Source: Fonsecaea monophora (Eukaryota > Ascomycota > Eurotiomycetes > Chaetothyriales > Herpotrichiellaceae). Taken from it: DNA of 64,000 nucleotides. Below are positions 8,720 through 20,900 of this stretch, one piece after another; within the stretch, counting starts at the first letter, position 1; each line of letters begins with the position of its first letter. Made by a program: the position numbers and the translations under genes. Location of the stretch: assembly GCF_001642475.1 (NCBI RefSeq), contig NW_019174044.1:38003-102002 (forward strand), in the 5' to 3' direction. Under the pieces are notes generated by a model. That model was not told where the DNA came from. It worked only from the letters and a program-made list of their open reading frames with translations, and searched no databases.

Positions 8720-9640
8720 TCACCTTCCTCCGAATCCTGGGGGCGGGAAACCCCTTCCAGGGCCTGGTGGTCCGCCTTGAAAGCCCGGAGGCATACCTGC
8801 TGGCGGGCCACCGGGCGGTCCTCCAAACCCAGGGGGAGGCGCACCGAAGCCGGGAGGAGGTCCTCCTGGTGGTCCAGGTAGTCCACCTCTTCCAGCTCCA
8901 GCGAATCCAGGGGGTGGTGCTCCGCCTGGAAATCCCGCTGGTGGTTGCGGCGGGAATCCAATCGCTCCAGGTGGCACTCCTCCTGGAGGAGGCGGTCCGC
9001 CCATCCCCACGCCTGCTACAGGACCGCTCAACCCTACAGGAAGACCTCTGCCAGCCGGTCTCGAGATACCTGTACCAGCCTGAAGTGTTGCTGGGGCTCC
9101 TCCTGGAGCAGATTGCCCCAATCTAGCGCTGGGATCGGATGGAGGAGGTCCTTCAACCGAACAGCTCACGATATTTGTTCCTCTCAAAATCACAAGGCCC
9201 AAGGTTCGTTTCTCTTCGGTCTCGACACTCGCAGCTGCAGAGCCCGGGACGGCTGGCGCGGAGGATTTGGCTTGCTTGCGTTTAACTTTGCGGAATTCTT
9301 CGGTGTCTGCGAGGACGAGGTTCATGTGCTGTTACCAAAGATAGAATATCAGCAACTCAATCGCGCTGTGGGATGGGGTCAAGGGGAGTCCAATGTGGCT
9401 TCCAGGCGGAGAGCTTACTTTATCAAATGCAAGCATTTGACCAGTCATTTGACGGCCATCGTTCATGGTCACGCGCATGCGGTAGTTGATCTTGTTCACT
9501 CTAGTCAGAAAGGGTGCTTCTTGATGTAACAGTGGGACAGGTCGGGTATACCAAGTTTTGCTACACACGGATTAGCCATCGCCCATAAAAGAAGAAACAA
9601 TGCTGTCAATAGTTACCATCTTCCCCTGCCTGTTCGCCAT
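8720..9640 (-). CDS. SMB1: small nuclear ribonucleoprotein SmB
   Basis: Four exons on the minus strand: 9617-9640, a 9-nt microexon 9552-9560, 9419-9490 and 8720-9328; 237 residues. Exon 1 encodes MANRQGKM, the microexon QNL, exon 3 the Sm1 motif (INYRMRVTMNDGRQ...MLAFDK) and exon 4 HMNLVLADTEEFR plus the Sm2 motif (LGLVILRGTNIVS). The long tail is Gly/Pro-rich with PPG(M/F) repeats, as in SmB. SmB is part of the heptameric Sm ring on U1, U2, U4 and U5 snRNAs. The microexon was chosen because it alone keeps the usual three residues between GKM and INYR with canonical splice sites. The gene is divergent from RPL11. Confidence 0.92.
9552..9560 (-). other. 9-nt microexon of SmB
   Basis: On the minus strand the nine bases encode Gln-Asn-Leu. 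They are preceded by a TGTGTAG acceptor and followed by a GTATAC donor. The upstream intron is 56 nt with a CTAAT branch-like site; the downstream intron is 61 nt with CTGAC. No other splice of exon 1 to exon 3 preserves both phase and the family spacing. Confidence 0.8.
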
Positions 9641-10086
9641 CTTGCCTAACGATGCGCACGAAAGCGACTTCGCCTTCGTTCAGCGTCGACGTACAGATTG
9701 CCTCGCTTGTGCCTCAAAAATAGGATCCGTGCGAAGTTTAGAGCCGCAGCCCAACTGCACGTGCCAGACGATGGCTGTAGCACTTCTGCAGAAGAAGAAG
9801 CGAAGCAGGCTCGAACTGGTTGTATCTTTATGTGGCTCTTTATACGAGTAGTTGATCCTGGTTGCCCTGGTCGCGAGACTTCGAAAATTGGTGCCGCAGC
9901 TCCAAATCCAGTCTAGTTCGGTTTTATTGTCCTTGGCAGTGCCAAGCCACAACCCCGGACGCACCAACGCAGAATTTCGAACACCCGTCAATTGGATCCT
10001 CTTGCTTTTTCTCAACTACCTGCACCACAAACCCCTCGAAATTTGTACTCTGTCGCAATCGTTAACACCACCATTTTCTGACAAAA
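9641..10086. promoter_or_regulatory. bidirectional promoter, SmB / RPL11
   Basis: 446 bp between divergent start codons of two highly expressed RNA-metabolism genes. The 100 bases before the RPL11 ATG are pyrimidine-rich with CTCAAC and CACC runs. No known ribosomal-protein promoter box was recognised with confidence. Confidence 0.5.
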
Positions 10087-10672
10087 ATGGCGGAAGGCAA
10101 CGACAAGAGCTCAAACCCCATGCGGGATCTGCGCATCGACAAGCTGGTGCTGAACATTTCCGTCGGAGAGTCTGGTGATCGTCTCACCCGTGCTGCAAAG
10201 GTGTTGGAACAACTGTCGGGTCAAACTCCTGTCTACAGTATGCTTCATATCCCCGGTCGCACTTCTCTACCCTCGTGCTGACACAATCTGTCCAGGCAAA
10301 GCGCGCTACACTGTTCGTTCTTTCGGTATCCGCCGTAACGAAAAGATCGCCGTCCATGTCACCGTCCGCGGGCCTAAAGCCGAAGAAATCCTCGAACGCG
10401 GCCTGAAAGTCAAGGAATACGAACTCAGGAAGAAGAACTTCAGCGAAACCGGGAACTTCGGGTTCGGTATCTCGGAGCACATTGATCTGGGGATCAAGTA
10501 CGATCCGGCGATTGGTATTTACGGAATGGATTTCTACTGCTGCATGGGCAGACCCGGTGCCAGAGTTGCTCGGAGACGACGCTGCAAGAGCAAGGTTGGA
10601 CGCAGCCACCAAGTTTCCAAGGATGATTCGATCAAGTGGTTCAAGACGAGATTCGAGGGGATTGTGCGGTAG
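10087..10672 (+). CDS. RPL11: 60S ribosomal protein L11 (uL5)
   Basis: Two exons, 10087-10237 and 10296-10672, 175 residues. The protein is nearly canonical from NPMRDLRIDKLVLNISVG through RRNEKIAVHVTVRGPKAEE to the basic C-terminus with SKDDSIKWFK. uL5 sits in the central protuberance of the 60S subunit and contacts 5S rRNA; it joins the pre-60S particle as part of the 5S RNP. The 58-nt intron splits a Ser codon (A|GC) and has GTATGC and TCCAG ends. The start has AAAA immediately upstream of ATGG, favourable for initiation. Confidence 0.98.
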
Positions 10673-11549
10673 AGCACTAGGGAGAGAAAGCGTATCGGCC
10701 ACCCACTCAAGAGTCCAAAAAATGGTCAACCTGAGGTGGAGATATGCTCTGTCTCACAGAGGCAAGGAGTGTCCGAGTCCTCACCCGCCGTCGTTACACA
10801 TGGAGCAGACGGCTGGAGCCGGCTGTTAACATCATCCAGCCTGGAAAACCTGACCCTCTCTGATGTGGAATCAACAAGTCCAACCAGACCCGACAGTATC
10901 ATCAAAGACAAAACTCCCGAACAGCTTTACACGAAGGGGTTTGGTTCAACTTACTTCATAGCATTGCTGGAATGAGAAAGATTCATCATCAATATCTCGT
11001 GACATTCCTCGTCTTTCCTGCATCTTGTCAGCTTTCCAACCATATCTAATCACCTTGGAAGGCGTCCATCTCAAGTTTGAGAGATCTCTTCTCATGACAC
11101 TAATGTTTCCTGTCGCGTCCCCCTGTGAGCTCATTGCCTGTCGGTCTGGTGTGATATAATGTTCCCGAAATAACACACGGTTGCCGCGTACGCAAAGAGA
11201 GAGGTAATGCTGACGAGTCAAAACTCGGACAAAAGCAAGAAAGGAAACTTAGCACTGAATCGGCACAAAGGGTGTGATATTGCTTCATTACAAGAAAGCC
11301 AGTGTTCAAATCGAAGAGCAGGGCTCGGTTAATTGCTGCTCTCAACCCTTCCTGAGTCAGATAGTCAAGAAAGATACCCCAGCGCCGTGCTATATGCGTT
11401 GTAACACATGTTGTAAGACATCCCCATCATAAATTTCATGATCATATTTTGAATGACAGATCCTTGTTGCCCAATCTTAACGGACATGTCCAAAGCACAC
11501 CATCCTCCTTTCATGTATAGCATACTTTATTTTGAAGAGCGCCCATGGG
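10673..11549. other. convergent intergenic region
   Basis: This lies between the stop codons of RPL11 and the membrane protein. Only short shadow-type ORFs occur here. No RNA gene or repeat was recognised. Confidence 0.5.
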
Positions 11550-13092
11550 TTACACCCTTGATTGCTCAGATCCTGTCGTTACCTCAGGCGAGTGCGAGGC
11601 CGACGTGGGTCCATTATTGGGAACAGGCGCGGCTTGGGCATCTGGCGACACAGGTGTATTAGGCTCCGTGGCTCCAGACACACTGATCCTAGGAAGATTG
11701 AGCTGGGGGAGTCGAGGAGCAATGCTTGCATTTGTAGGGCCTCTTGACAGAACGCCCGCAGCTCGACTGGCATTGCTTGCTGCGCGACGAGCGACGGCAG
11801 CTTCGTATGAAGGAGCGTCACCCCACTCCAGAAACTCGTAGTCGGGCGGCCGACCTTCATCGCCAATGTCTGAAGGTAGTGGAATGCGTGATTCCCCAAT
11901 GTCGTCCGATCCAGTGCTTTCATCAGGCGTGAATCTGTTGGCGGTCGGTGAAGAGTTGGACGTACCGCCGCTTTGGGGCTCGTCACTTTGGCGTCGATTG
12001 CTGTCGTCCGGAATGGTCGATCCAGGTGTTTGCTGAGGTTCCATATCAGACCCCATTGTTGACACACTGACCGCACTGATCGAACGCTCTCGGCTATGCA
12101 TTGATGTAGCATCCGAAAGGAGACGGAGCCGTCCCTCGGTCTCGCCCATCGGGGCTGCTCCACTCAACAGCCCACCTCGCTCAGAATCGTTGCTGTTTGC
12201 TCGGATCCGGGTACCGTCATGGCGTACTTCTCCCAGCGAAGCATATGCGACGCTTGAGACCCTTCGTTCCCGTCCGCGAGACTGATGTTCAGCAATTAAA
12301 GTGGCAGCAGAGACACTCACACCGCCATTGACGGAGGTAGTACTCTCATTCGCACGCTGGCGAGATTCTCGCCTCAACTGCTCTAATCGAGCTGTGTCTC
12401 CTCTCTCGCGAGCTTCTCGTCGTTCCCGTCTGCGTTCCTCCCGTTCCGCAATTTCGCGGCGGCGTGCCACTCGGATTTGGTATAATGATTCCATCTGGTC
12501 TTCTCGACGTGTTTCTTCCTCGTCCGCCGTCTCCGGGAATTCAACCACTGTGTCCATACCACCTCTTTCACCTTCCCGCCCGATTACTTGTTCACTGTCT
12601 TTTGGCGTTCTTGAATAAGCCGGGAGTGTTATGACGCTGCGCACACTGGTGTTGCGATCGACTCCTGCCCCAGCTCCTGCCCCGTCACCGATCTCATTGC
12701 CATTGTAAGCCGTGTTCGTGGATGAAAGATCTCGGTTCCGGACGGCCTTGTATTTTCCGCCGGGTTGCCAGCTCTGCCATTTGCTCTTCAAAAATTTCGT
12801 GGGAATGTATTTGGGCCTCTTGCCTTGTACTCTCCACCTCCGCAGCATTGTGTAAAAGATCACACATGCAATGAGGAAGAGAACGACACCAGCAACGATC
12901 TGAAGCCATCAGAATTTGTTCTGCAGTGAAAGGTTTAGAATGAATACTTACGCCTACTATAACAGCATTCCCACCCATCCCTCCGCCTCCGCCCCCACCT
13001 CCGCCATCGTTCGGTGGTCCCTGTCTCGAGTATAATCGATTCGAATGCATATTGCGTTTGTCCAGCGCTTGTATAGGTATTGTGACCGCCAT
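11550..13092 (-). CDS. single-pass membrane protein, fungal conserved, unknown function
   Basis: Two exons on the minus strand, 12952-13092 and 11550-12899, 496 residues. A short N-terminal segment with a poly-Gly run (about residues 30-41) precedes one transmembrane helix at about 43-65, and the intron splits that helix exactly. After the helix come basic residues (RRWRVQGKRPKY), then a long tail with a strong R/E-rich helix (about 165-210, RRREIAEREERRRERREARERGD) and Ser/Pro-rich disorder. No N-terminal signal peptide is seen; the positive-inside rule puts the long tail in the cytosol. The arrangement is typical of a Pezizomycotina family of unknown role. I assign no function. Confidence 0.72.
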
Positions 13093-14235
13093 AGCAGCGA
13101 CTAGTGGCAGGCAAAATCGGAGTTTGTGGATGTTGTCGTGGAAGCTTCGTTATCGTGACATCTGATCAAGGTGGTAAAGATGGATACAGGATTCGTAATA
13201 TGGCAGATTCGTACAAGCTGTCAAGCGGAGATTTTTCTCGTAGAGAGATTTGTGACTGTTAGTACAACAATGACTGCAGAGACTCAGATCCAGAGACAAT
13301 TGATTCAGGCATAGGTATGCCTACAAGTACACGAAGTTTGCGGTAAGACTTGCTGAAGTTTCTTAGCAGTGGCAGTGGGCGGCCTCGAGGAACCTTTGCA
13401 GTTGGCAGAATCAGGTGTAGAAAAGTAGCGCATGCCGTCAGCCTCCAGCGGCGGAGCTTAGTAGCAGGTTTATCCATCTTCACCCAGGGCCTGGCAAGGG
13501 CGGATTGGTCCGGCTTCACCCCAGGGCCAGCAGTGGGTCACAGTAGCTTGGATAGGCGGTAGGTTGTGGCTCGTCGGGGCCTGTGAAGGCTAAGAGATGC
13601 TGAGACACACAGCCAGGCTCCGCCCACCAGCACTGGCAGTGTTCGCGTAATCCCCCGTCCAGCCAAAGACGCTTCCGTTCTACGGGGTTGTACCGAGTAC
13701 AAGTAAACTGTCCATGCGAGAAGCCTCGCAGAATCAAACCTCAAATACTATACCTGTAGGTATAACAACACTGGGATTTTTGTCAAAAATCTGAAGGTCA
13801 TGGGGAATTTGTCGCATGGAGCTCCGCTTAGTGACGAGTCGGCTCCAGTGGACCATCTCACTCGAGGTCATCTTTCCCCGCAACGATGTACCTATTGCAT
13901 ATCTCCCTATACAGAACCTTGAGCAAATTGTTTTATCAGGGGCAAATTATAATCTACAGCGTTGGACCATGTTTACTGCTCGCCGCCAAACGTATGGAAA
14001 TAGCAAGGCTGTCAATCGACGCTGAATCGTAGCGACGAGGCTGAAACTACGATAAACAGCATAACGGGCGTCGGTTATGTTGCCTGTTTTAGATGCTCCG
14101 CCCTTTCCCTTTCCAGAACTGCCACAACAAACACAAATCTCGACGCACATGGCTTTCCGCTCTCAAAGGCTCGACTCTCCAAATCTATCCTCGATTGATC
14201 CAGTATCTTAATCCCGACATTCCACACAATTAGCA
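13093..14235. promoter_or_regulatory. divergent intergenic region
   Basis: 1.1 kb between the divergent membrane-protein and Cep57-like genes. It contains a TACCGAGTAC palindrome-like site near 13688, one of several in this window. No coding sequence was supported. Confidence 0.45.
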
Positions 14236-15617
14236 ATGGCCCCTTCGAGGTTTGATCACGGCACAATGAATACAAACTATAGCAGCATTCATTCTCACGA
14301 GGCTTTCATTGGGGACTACCAGGTAGGCGACCTGCATGTATATTTGGTTAGAACGTCCTAATCATTCTTCAGGTCATGTACACTCCTGGTTCAACTTCTC
14401 CACAGTTCGATCGTGTCAAGAAGTCTACTCGCTTCAGTCGGGCCGCTTCGTCCAAATCCCAGAACCCCAGCCAGTCCTTCATGCTGCCTGCCAACATACC
14501 CAACACCTCTCAGATTATGCCGGACCACGGTTCTCTGCCTAATGTCCAGATCAACTACACCATTCCGGCCGATGAGAAACAGATTGTGGCCTCTTTGCGC
14601 ACCCTCCAACGTGATCTCAATGAAGCAATGCAAACCATAAACTCGCTCACCCGTGAACGTGACGACGCCCTCCTTGAGCTTAGATTGCTCCGAGCTGCCT
14701 CCAAAAAACAGAACACGCCGGCAAAGAAGAGCAAGACGGCCTCACGCGTCGAGGAAGAACTGTTTGATATAAGCAGATCTATGTCGACCTCACCTAGATC
14801 TCCTGTTCGCCGGACTTCTATGAAAGACACTGCTGCAGACTCTAAAGATGCGCCAAAGACTACTAACTCGGATGACGCCCGAGTGCTCTCTCCTGTTGTC
14901 AACCGAGCAATATCCCCAATCTCAGAAAAGCGGCCGACAACCAAGATAGATGGAATCGCTAAGAGCAAGTCTCATTCCTATCAGCGACCCACTGTCCATG
15001 ACACAGAAAACAGCGTCATTGAAGACCCCACTGCCGCGTCAAATACCTCACGCCGACGCCGTCGCCCATCCCTCGATGAAAACATGACTTCGGCATACAT
15101 CTTGCCCGACATCACAGTGAGCCAACCCGTGAGGCCGACAAGAGTCCAAGTTTCACAAGAGGCCCAAAGCGTTCTGCATCGTCATGGTGACCCTGAACAT
15201 ATTGGTAATTGTACCGTGTGTCAACGACTCATAGCAAGAAGACCAAAACAAGCTACCCACGCCACACGTTCAACGTCTGTCGCCGCTGCCGAAAAGACTG
15301 ATTTCACGGCACAAATTACCCAGCTAATGAAGAACGCAATGCTAGAGGAACCAACTCTACGTCCGAAGATCAACCCATGGCATGCGCTTGCCAATGTCAA
15401 GAAACTTCTGATGGACCAATTCGAAGAGGCAAAAGCCAAGCATGCTCAGGCATGGGAGAAGTACGATGCTATTGAGGCACCTATGAACAGCAAGAAGCAT
15501 GCTGCTGCAAGCCAAGATTTGTTCTACTGGTCCAAAAATATGGAAGAATGCCGCATCAACTTGGATCAGCTGAGAGACGTGGAGGAGGGAATGAAGGAGC
15601 AAGAAAATGGGATATGA
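14236..15617 (+). CDS. Cep57/Ppc89-like spindle pole body protein
   Basis: Two exons, 14236-14322 and 14373-15617, 443 residues. The phase-0 intron has a CCTAATCATTCTTCAG 3' end, so the N-terminus adds 29 residues to the long open frame. A coiled-coil segment (about 95-140) is followed by Ser/Pro-rich disorder, then HIGNCTVCQR near residue 305 and a C-terminal helical region (about 340-435) resembling the Cep57 microtubule-binding domain. Fungal relatives such as Ppc89 are structural proteins of the spindle pole body. The assignment rests on the C-x2-C motif placed before the C-terminal helix and on the coiled-coil layout. A generic coiled-coil protein is the main alternative. Confidence 0.6.
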
Positions 15618-16154
15618 ACATCGTTGCCAGAAATTGACAGAGCTGGCAAATTGGAGTTGTGGATGTACCTCACGAGAGCCTGATGATAAGAGAGCCAATA
15701 TTTTGGCAAGACTGTGCTGTGCGAATATGTCAAAGAATTGCTTCTTGGTTCTATGGATTTGCTTGCTGGTATTGGAAAAGTCAAGACTTTGCAAGTCCTC
15801 ATTTGGGAATGGAGTTGGGATGGTTAATGATTCGCTTGACACAACGACTGTGCATACGAATTTCGGACTCTGGGACAGGTTACGAAGCCTTGTTTTCCGT
15901 TGCAGACGTGATATGAATTGGAAATTCCGTTTCCGTGGTTGAGCAGCCCTTCTGAAAAACTCTTTTCCAATGCGTAGTAGGAATACGTGTCGCGAATGGT
16001 CAAGTCTCCATAAGAATCTATCATTCACATTTTGTTATTCGGTTCCATGATCGATGATGCGAAAACCACCCAATACAAGTAATCTTGTACTTGCTTTCGA
16101 TCTGAAGTAGCAAGAAAGACCGTCATCTCAACCGCCTCGTGAGACGCTCTTTTA
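15618..16154. other. convergent intergenic region
   Basis: This lies between the stops of the Cep57-like gene and eIF3b. A mostly open plus frame (15607-15942) lacks coding character. Nothing else was seen. Confidence 0.45.
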
Positions 16155-18559
16155 CTACACAACCTCCTCCGTTTCCTCAATCACCTCCTCGACCACTTCC
16201 TCCACAACCTTTTCGCCCTCTTCTTCGAGACTCCTGGTCTTTTGAAGAGCCAGCTCCTCGTCGGGATCCTTTAGGCCGAGCTCTTCTCTCTCCTGCCTCA
16301 ACAACTCCTTCTCCCTCGCCACCCAGCTATACCACTCCATGTACAGCCTCCTCCTTGCGTCTATGACCGCCTGGTTTGCTCCTTCTTCCATCTCCTTGTC
16401 CAACTCGTCAAATTCTTTCGAGTATTCGCGCAGGTTGCGGCGGATCGTGCGCTGTTCTTCTTTGCTAAGAAGGGTAGGCGGCCGAGGCCGCCAGATCAGT
16501 TGCTTGAACTTCTCCGTGGGGTGTTCGGAGAGAGGGGCGCCGTAAAAGGTCCATAGACGCCAGCCGTTTTCCATCTAGTCGTCGTCATATTAGAATTCAG
16601 AACGCGGCTTTTGTACTTTGCCAATGGATGGGAGTGGGATCTCTTACCTGGTGAGTCCACATACTGGCACTCGTCGTGACATATCTACCCGTGGGATCCC
16701 AGTCCACATCCGTCATACCATAGTGATCCTCACTATTCATCAGCATGAGGTTCGCATTTAGATTGGCCGCAACGTCCTGCTCAGTCTTTTCGCCCTCGTA
16801 GTCCAGGTCATAAAAGTCGATGTCGGAATGCTGTTGCACGCTGACTGTGGCAACGACTACGAATCGACCTTTTGGTGACCAGTAGATTCCATTGGAGTTT
16901 TTCTTATCGTACGTGCGTACAAGCTTGAACGCTCCCGTCCCGGGGCCTTTTATTTTCTCCGGGGCAAAGAACGAAACAGATGTCTTGGGAAGGACGTTGC
17001 TACCAGCGACTGCTTCGCCTGCGGTAATCAACACGAACCTATCGCCCTTAGGTTCCCATGCGAAATTGATGACAGTATCCTTGAGAGAGTCGACCACTTC
17101 GACCGGAACACCCTTTTCTCGGATTCGGAATATTTCAAGATTCGTCGCATTGGATTTCTTGGACTTTGAGTGGCGATCCACTTTGACACAAATGAACTTT
17201 CCTTCCGACTGCCAGTGAAGTTTTGCATCGGTGACATTGAAGAGGTTCCGGGTTCTCACAATTTCCTTCGAAGGAACGGACATCAACGCAACCTTCGCCG
17301 GGTTGGATCCTATCTCCGGGGTCCAAAAGCAGAGGAGTGATTCATATGTCTTGATACCCTCCCGTTGGGTTGTGGAGGGAGCCCATTCAAAATCCATGAT
17401 TCCTTCGGCCTTGACGGATGTCTTATCCAAGAGATTCATTCTGGGAAGTTCGTAGATGGAGATACTCTCATGAGGCTTCATCCTCGCGACGTACTTTTCA
17501 TCGGCAGACCATTTAAATGCTGGCCACTGAACTTTTGCTTTTGGCGGGATTGCTGCCGCATCCGCGCCTGGGGGAGGCGTAAGATCGTGCGCGACAAAGG
17601 ATCGAAGTGGTTTACCCGTCGTGATGTCCCAGATGACGATGTGCTTGCCTTCTTCGTCAATGGAAAGAGGCCCTTTGCCCTCTTCGACGGTGATGGGCTG
17701 ATTGGACCATGTTGTCAAGTATGATTCTCCAGGCGAGAACTCGATCAAGCTGACAAAAGGATGCGGGAATTGTCTGATTCTCTTGAAAGATGGACCACCC
17801 CATAATTGAACACCTTGCTGATGGATAGAAGCAAGATACGTCCCGTGGGGTGACCAAGAAACGAAAAGTTGTGTCCAGTGTTTGCGGTCGACGATGGGCT
17901 CAGGAGGTTCCTTCTTATTGTTCCAGAAAACCCCCACATTATCACCGCGGAACATGACGAATTGGTCTCGAGCTTGGGGATCAAAGAGCCATGACCTGAG
18001 ATGTTCACGATCTGCAAACGGTTCGATCTCCGGTGGGACATATTCTTCATCTATCCGTCCTTCTCTGCCGTATTTTTCAATGTCTGTGAGCTTGTTAACT
18101 GCTAGAGTGTGTCTTTTGTCCAGGGCTGTTCCGTGGAGTTGTTTGGTGGCTGCGATGGCTTGTTCAGGTGTTTGATACTCGACAAAGGCAAAGCTGTGAG
18201 ATCATCAGCGGGCTATACACAATTCAGAGATAGGAGGCGCACCCTTCGGACATTCCCTGGTCATTCATGGGCATGAATACCGACTCCTCGCCATCTTTTA
18301 TGCGTCCAACGGAGTTGAGCCTCTTGAGCAAGAACTTGATGAGTTTGGATCTTTGCTCTTGATTCACGATCGGAAGGCCATCGATGACCTATCTTGTCAG
18401 TCTGATTTTGCGAATTTTTGTTGTAAGGGCACATACGACAAAAGTATCGAGGCCTTCTTCCATGCGCACATCATATCGTTCTTTCAGGTCACTGAAGTCG
18501 ATATTGTCTACTTCATCTTCGAAGTCGTGGTCAGAGAGCTGGTCGAATCCTGGAGCCAT
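16155..18559 (-). CDS. PRT1: translation initiation factor eIF3 subunit b
   Basis: Four exons on the minus strand: 18437-18559, 18243-18388, 16648-18193 and 16155-16574; 744 residues, normal for fungi. The N-terminus is acidic (DEVDNIDFSDL), followed by an RRM (about 40-125) with FVVIDGLP and EGFAFVEY, then a nine-bladed beta-propeller (about 140-640), and a charged C-terminal helix containing WRPRPPTLLSKEEQ. eIF3b is the scaffold of eIF3 and binds eIF3a, eIF3j and the 40S subunit. All introns have canonical ends, and every junction restores conserved family sequence. An in-frame ATG at 18691 would add 44 residues, but homologues start at MAP, so 18559 was chosen. Confidence 0.97.
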
Positions 18560-19087
18560 GATTGTTGTATCACCTTTTCGCGGGCGGGCGAACTGAAGAT
18601 GGATGTCGTCGACGCACAGCAACAATTCCACAAGGCGCAACAACTGGCACGAAACTTGAAGTGGGAGATCTCGAATTGTGGATATCGCCAAGATTTCGTT
18701 GTCACGTGCAGCGCTTTAGTCATGTGCCCTCGCGCAGGCAATCCCGCATCTTCACCTCTTCAACTTCACAAGCCACTAACACTACCGAGTACACCTTGTC
18801 TATGTTTATACTGGGGGCATCACTGTGATTAATCTTTCTGCCCGTTGCTCACTGATGCGCATCCTCTAAACTTCTATTTATTGTGCTGTCTCTTGCACTT
18901 TGGTTTAGTTAGCGGTGGCTGAGCGCAACTCTGGGGTATTGATGCACCTTGGTCGGGGTGGAGGGAGCGGATGGCGCATGACTTGACTCTGATCGTGGCC
19001 TGACCATATCCATCCTCTACATTCGCTACCTTGTTTTTCTGTCCGCTTGATCTAATATCGGCCTCATCTCTTCCTTATTGAGTCGTC
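18560..19087. promoter_or_regulatory. divergent promoter region, eIF3b / SWIB protein
   Basis: 528 bp between two divergent ATGs. The minus frame of eIF3b remains open to an upstream ATG at 18691. A TACCGAGTACACC site occurs near 18783. No other signal was recognised. Confidence 0.45.
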
Positions 19088-20112
19088 ATGTCGTGTGAGT
19101 TGGTCTAGAATCACACAGATTCGATCTCACTAATCATAATCAGTGCCGCCAGAGGTCCGCGCGCGGTATACCACCATCATTGATTCGATCCTCGAAAGTG
19201 CGGATCTCACGACCATCACAACCAAGAAAATCCGGCAGGGGATACAGGATCAAGTCGAATACGACATAACACCGCAGAAGGTGGGTGCAGGTGCAGCACG
19301 CGGGCAACATCCATAAACTGACAGTATGTAGAATGCGATCAGGGACTTGATCGGCGAGAGATTCGATCTCATCAATGAAAAGAGAAATGGCGAGACCACG
19401 GTGATCCCATCTGTCGAGACAGCCGAAGTAGTCGAACCTTTCGCTCAGACTAATGGTGTCCACCATTCTTCCGCACAATCCTCGAGCTCGCCTACCAAAA
19501 GAGAGGCAGAGAGCGAAGATGTTTCGGATGTTATAGATGCACAACCTCCGAAGAAAAAGCAGAAATCTGTCATCGACGCAGATGCCGCATACGCTGCTCG
19601 TCTACAGGCTGAAGAAGACAAACTGGCGCGGCCCACTCGTGGTGGAGGGAGCCGAAAGACAGCTCCTGTCAAGAAGAAGAAAAGGTCGAAGAAGGACCGA
19701 GTGACTGGATCGGATGACTCAGACATCGATGGAGAGGAGCGCAAACAGAAACCCAAACGAGACACTGGTTTCCACGTACGTTATGGAGATATAATAGGGG
19801 TTGTACAAACACTAAGCAGACGCAGAAACCACTCAACCTTTCACAAGCACTGTCGAATCTATTCGACGGAGCAACGCAGGTGAGCATCTGGTTGCCGTAC
19901 GCTATGAGAATGCTAACCGCAAACAGCTGTCACGGCCGGAGACTACCAAACGCATATGGGCGTACATCAAAGCGAACGAACTTCAAGATCCCAGCGACAA
20001 GCGCTACATCATTTGCGATGCGAGGATGCGAGACGTTTTCAAGCAAGACAAGGTCCACATGTTCACCATGACCAAGTTGATCTCGCAGCAAATGTACAAC
20101 CCTGATGAATGA
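19088..20112 (+). CDS. SWIB-domain protein with DEK-C N-terminus (Tri1/Uaf30-like)
   Basis: Five exons: 19088-19094 (7 nt), 19144-19280, 19332-19775, 19826-19879 and 19927-20112; 275 residues. The first exon carries only ATG TCG T. The N-terminal 60 residues form a DEK C-terminal-type domain (ARYTTIIDSILESADL). The middle is basic and contains nuclear-localisation-type clusters (PPKKKQK, KKKKRSKK). The C-terminal SWIB domain (about 200-275) shows KPLNLSQALSNLF, TTKRIWAYIKANELQDPSDKR and FTMTKLI. In yeast, Uaf30 belongs to the UAF complex that activates rDNA transcription; Tri1 is its paralogue. Which one this represents cannot be told. Exon 4 has a second in-frame acceptor 6 nt upstream. Confidence 0.9.
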
Positions 20113-20900
20113 AGACTTGATGGCACTTTTGGAAACATCATTTGGGCAAGGCTGAGGACATCGAGACTCCAAAATTGCGTTGTTCCTCTGGAATTTATGA
20201 GCCAATTTGAGCGGCACACAGGATTTGGAGTGACATTGGGCGTTCTGGTCCGTGAAGGGACGATTGGGGTTAGGACGGGTCAAAATCTCCAGAAGAGGTC
20301 GCATTTACTTGCATTTTCAGTTATGAACCTAGGCCACGGTGGCCGACTGATGAAAGCCGATATGGGAATATCAGATAGAACGATTGAGCTGAGAATTGAC
20401 GGCATTCTAGCTCGTAACTCCGCATTTTAGAACTGGCAGTCAGGAGGGCCCAGCCTCGCTGACTAAAGCACTCCACAAGCCTCTCGCTGCTTTCCCGCAA
20501 TTTCGAGAGACATGCAAAGCGAATGACTCAGTGTGACTCGACAACGAACTGAGCTATACAGAATGAGGGAGACCAGCTCGTGATTTCCAGGTGGTTCTCT
20601 GTGGCCAACCCTTAGTCTAACCCGTTTTGAGCGGTGCCTCCAAAGGATTTATTACCATACAAGTAAAACGGCCAAAGAATGTGGCTTGATTGGTCGGTTC
20701 CTGAATGTTTGACTCCCTCTGGTCATGACATAACAGCCAACTATCACTACCCCACTATTGTTCTCTCGAATTATTTTGGAGGCCAAATAGCTTGATGTTG
20801 GTCGCCGAAGATATTATTCCACGCAACGCAATCCACCGATCCTTACAGGGACTCCGTTCTGCGACGCCTCATAGCACCCTTGAAACCCACGCACGTTAAC
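20113..20900. other. intergenic region upstream of Hel2
   Basis: 788 bp between the SWIB stop and the Hel2 ATG. It probably holds the Hel2 promoter. No gene, RNA or repeat was recognised. Confidence 0.5.

Noticed and set aside
15607..15942. 111-codon ORF downstream of the Cep57-like gene
   Set aside because: No coding character; it lies in a convergent 3' region.
18560..18691. 44-residue N-terminal extension of eIF3b
   Set aside because: In frame and opened by ATG, but family members start at the MAP at 18559 and the extension is hydrophobic and unlike eIF3b.
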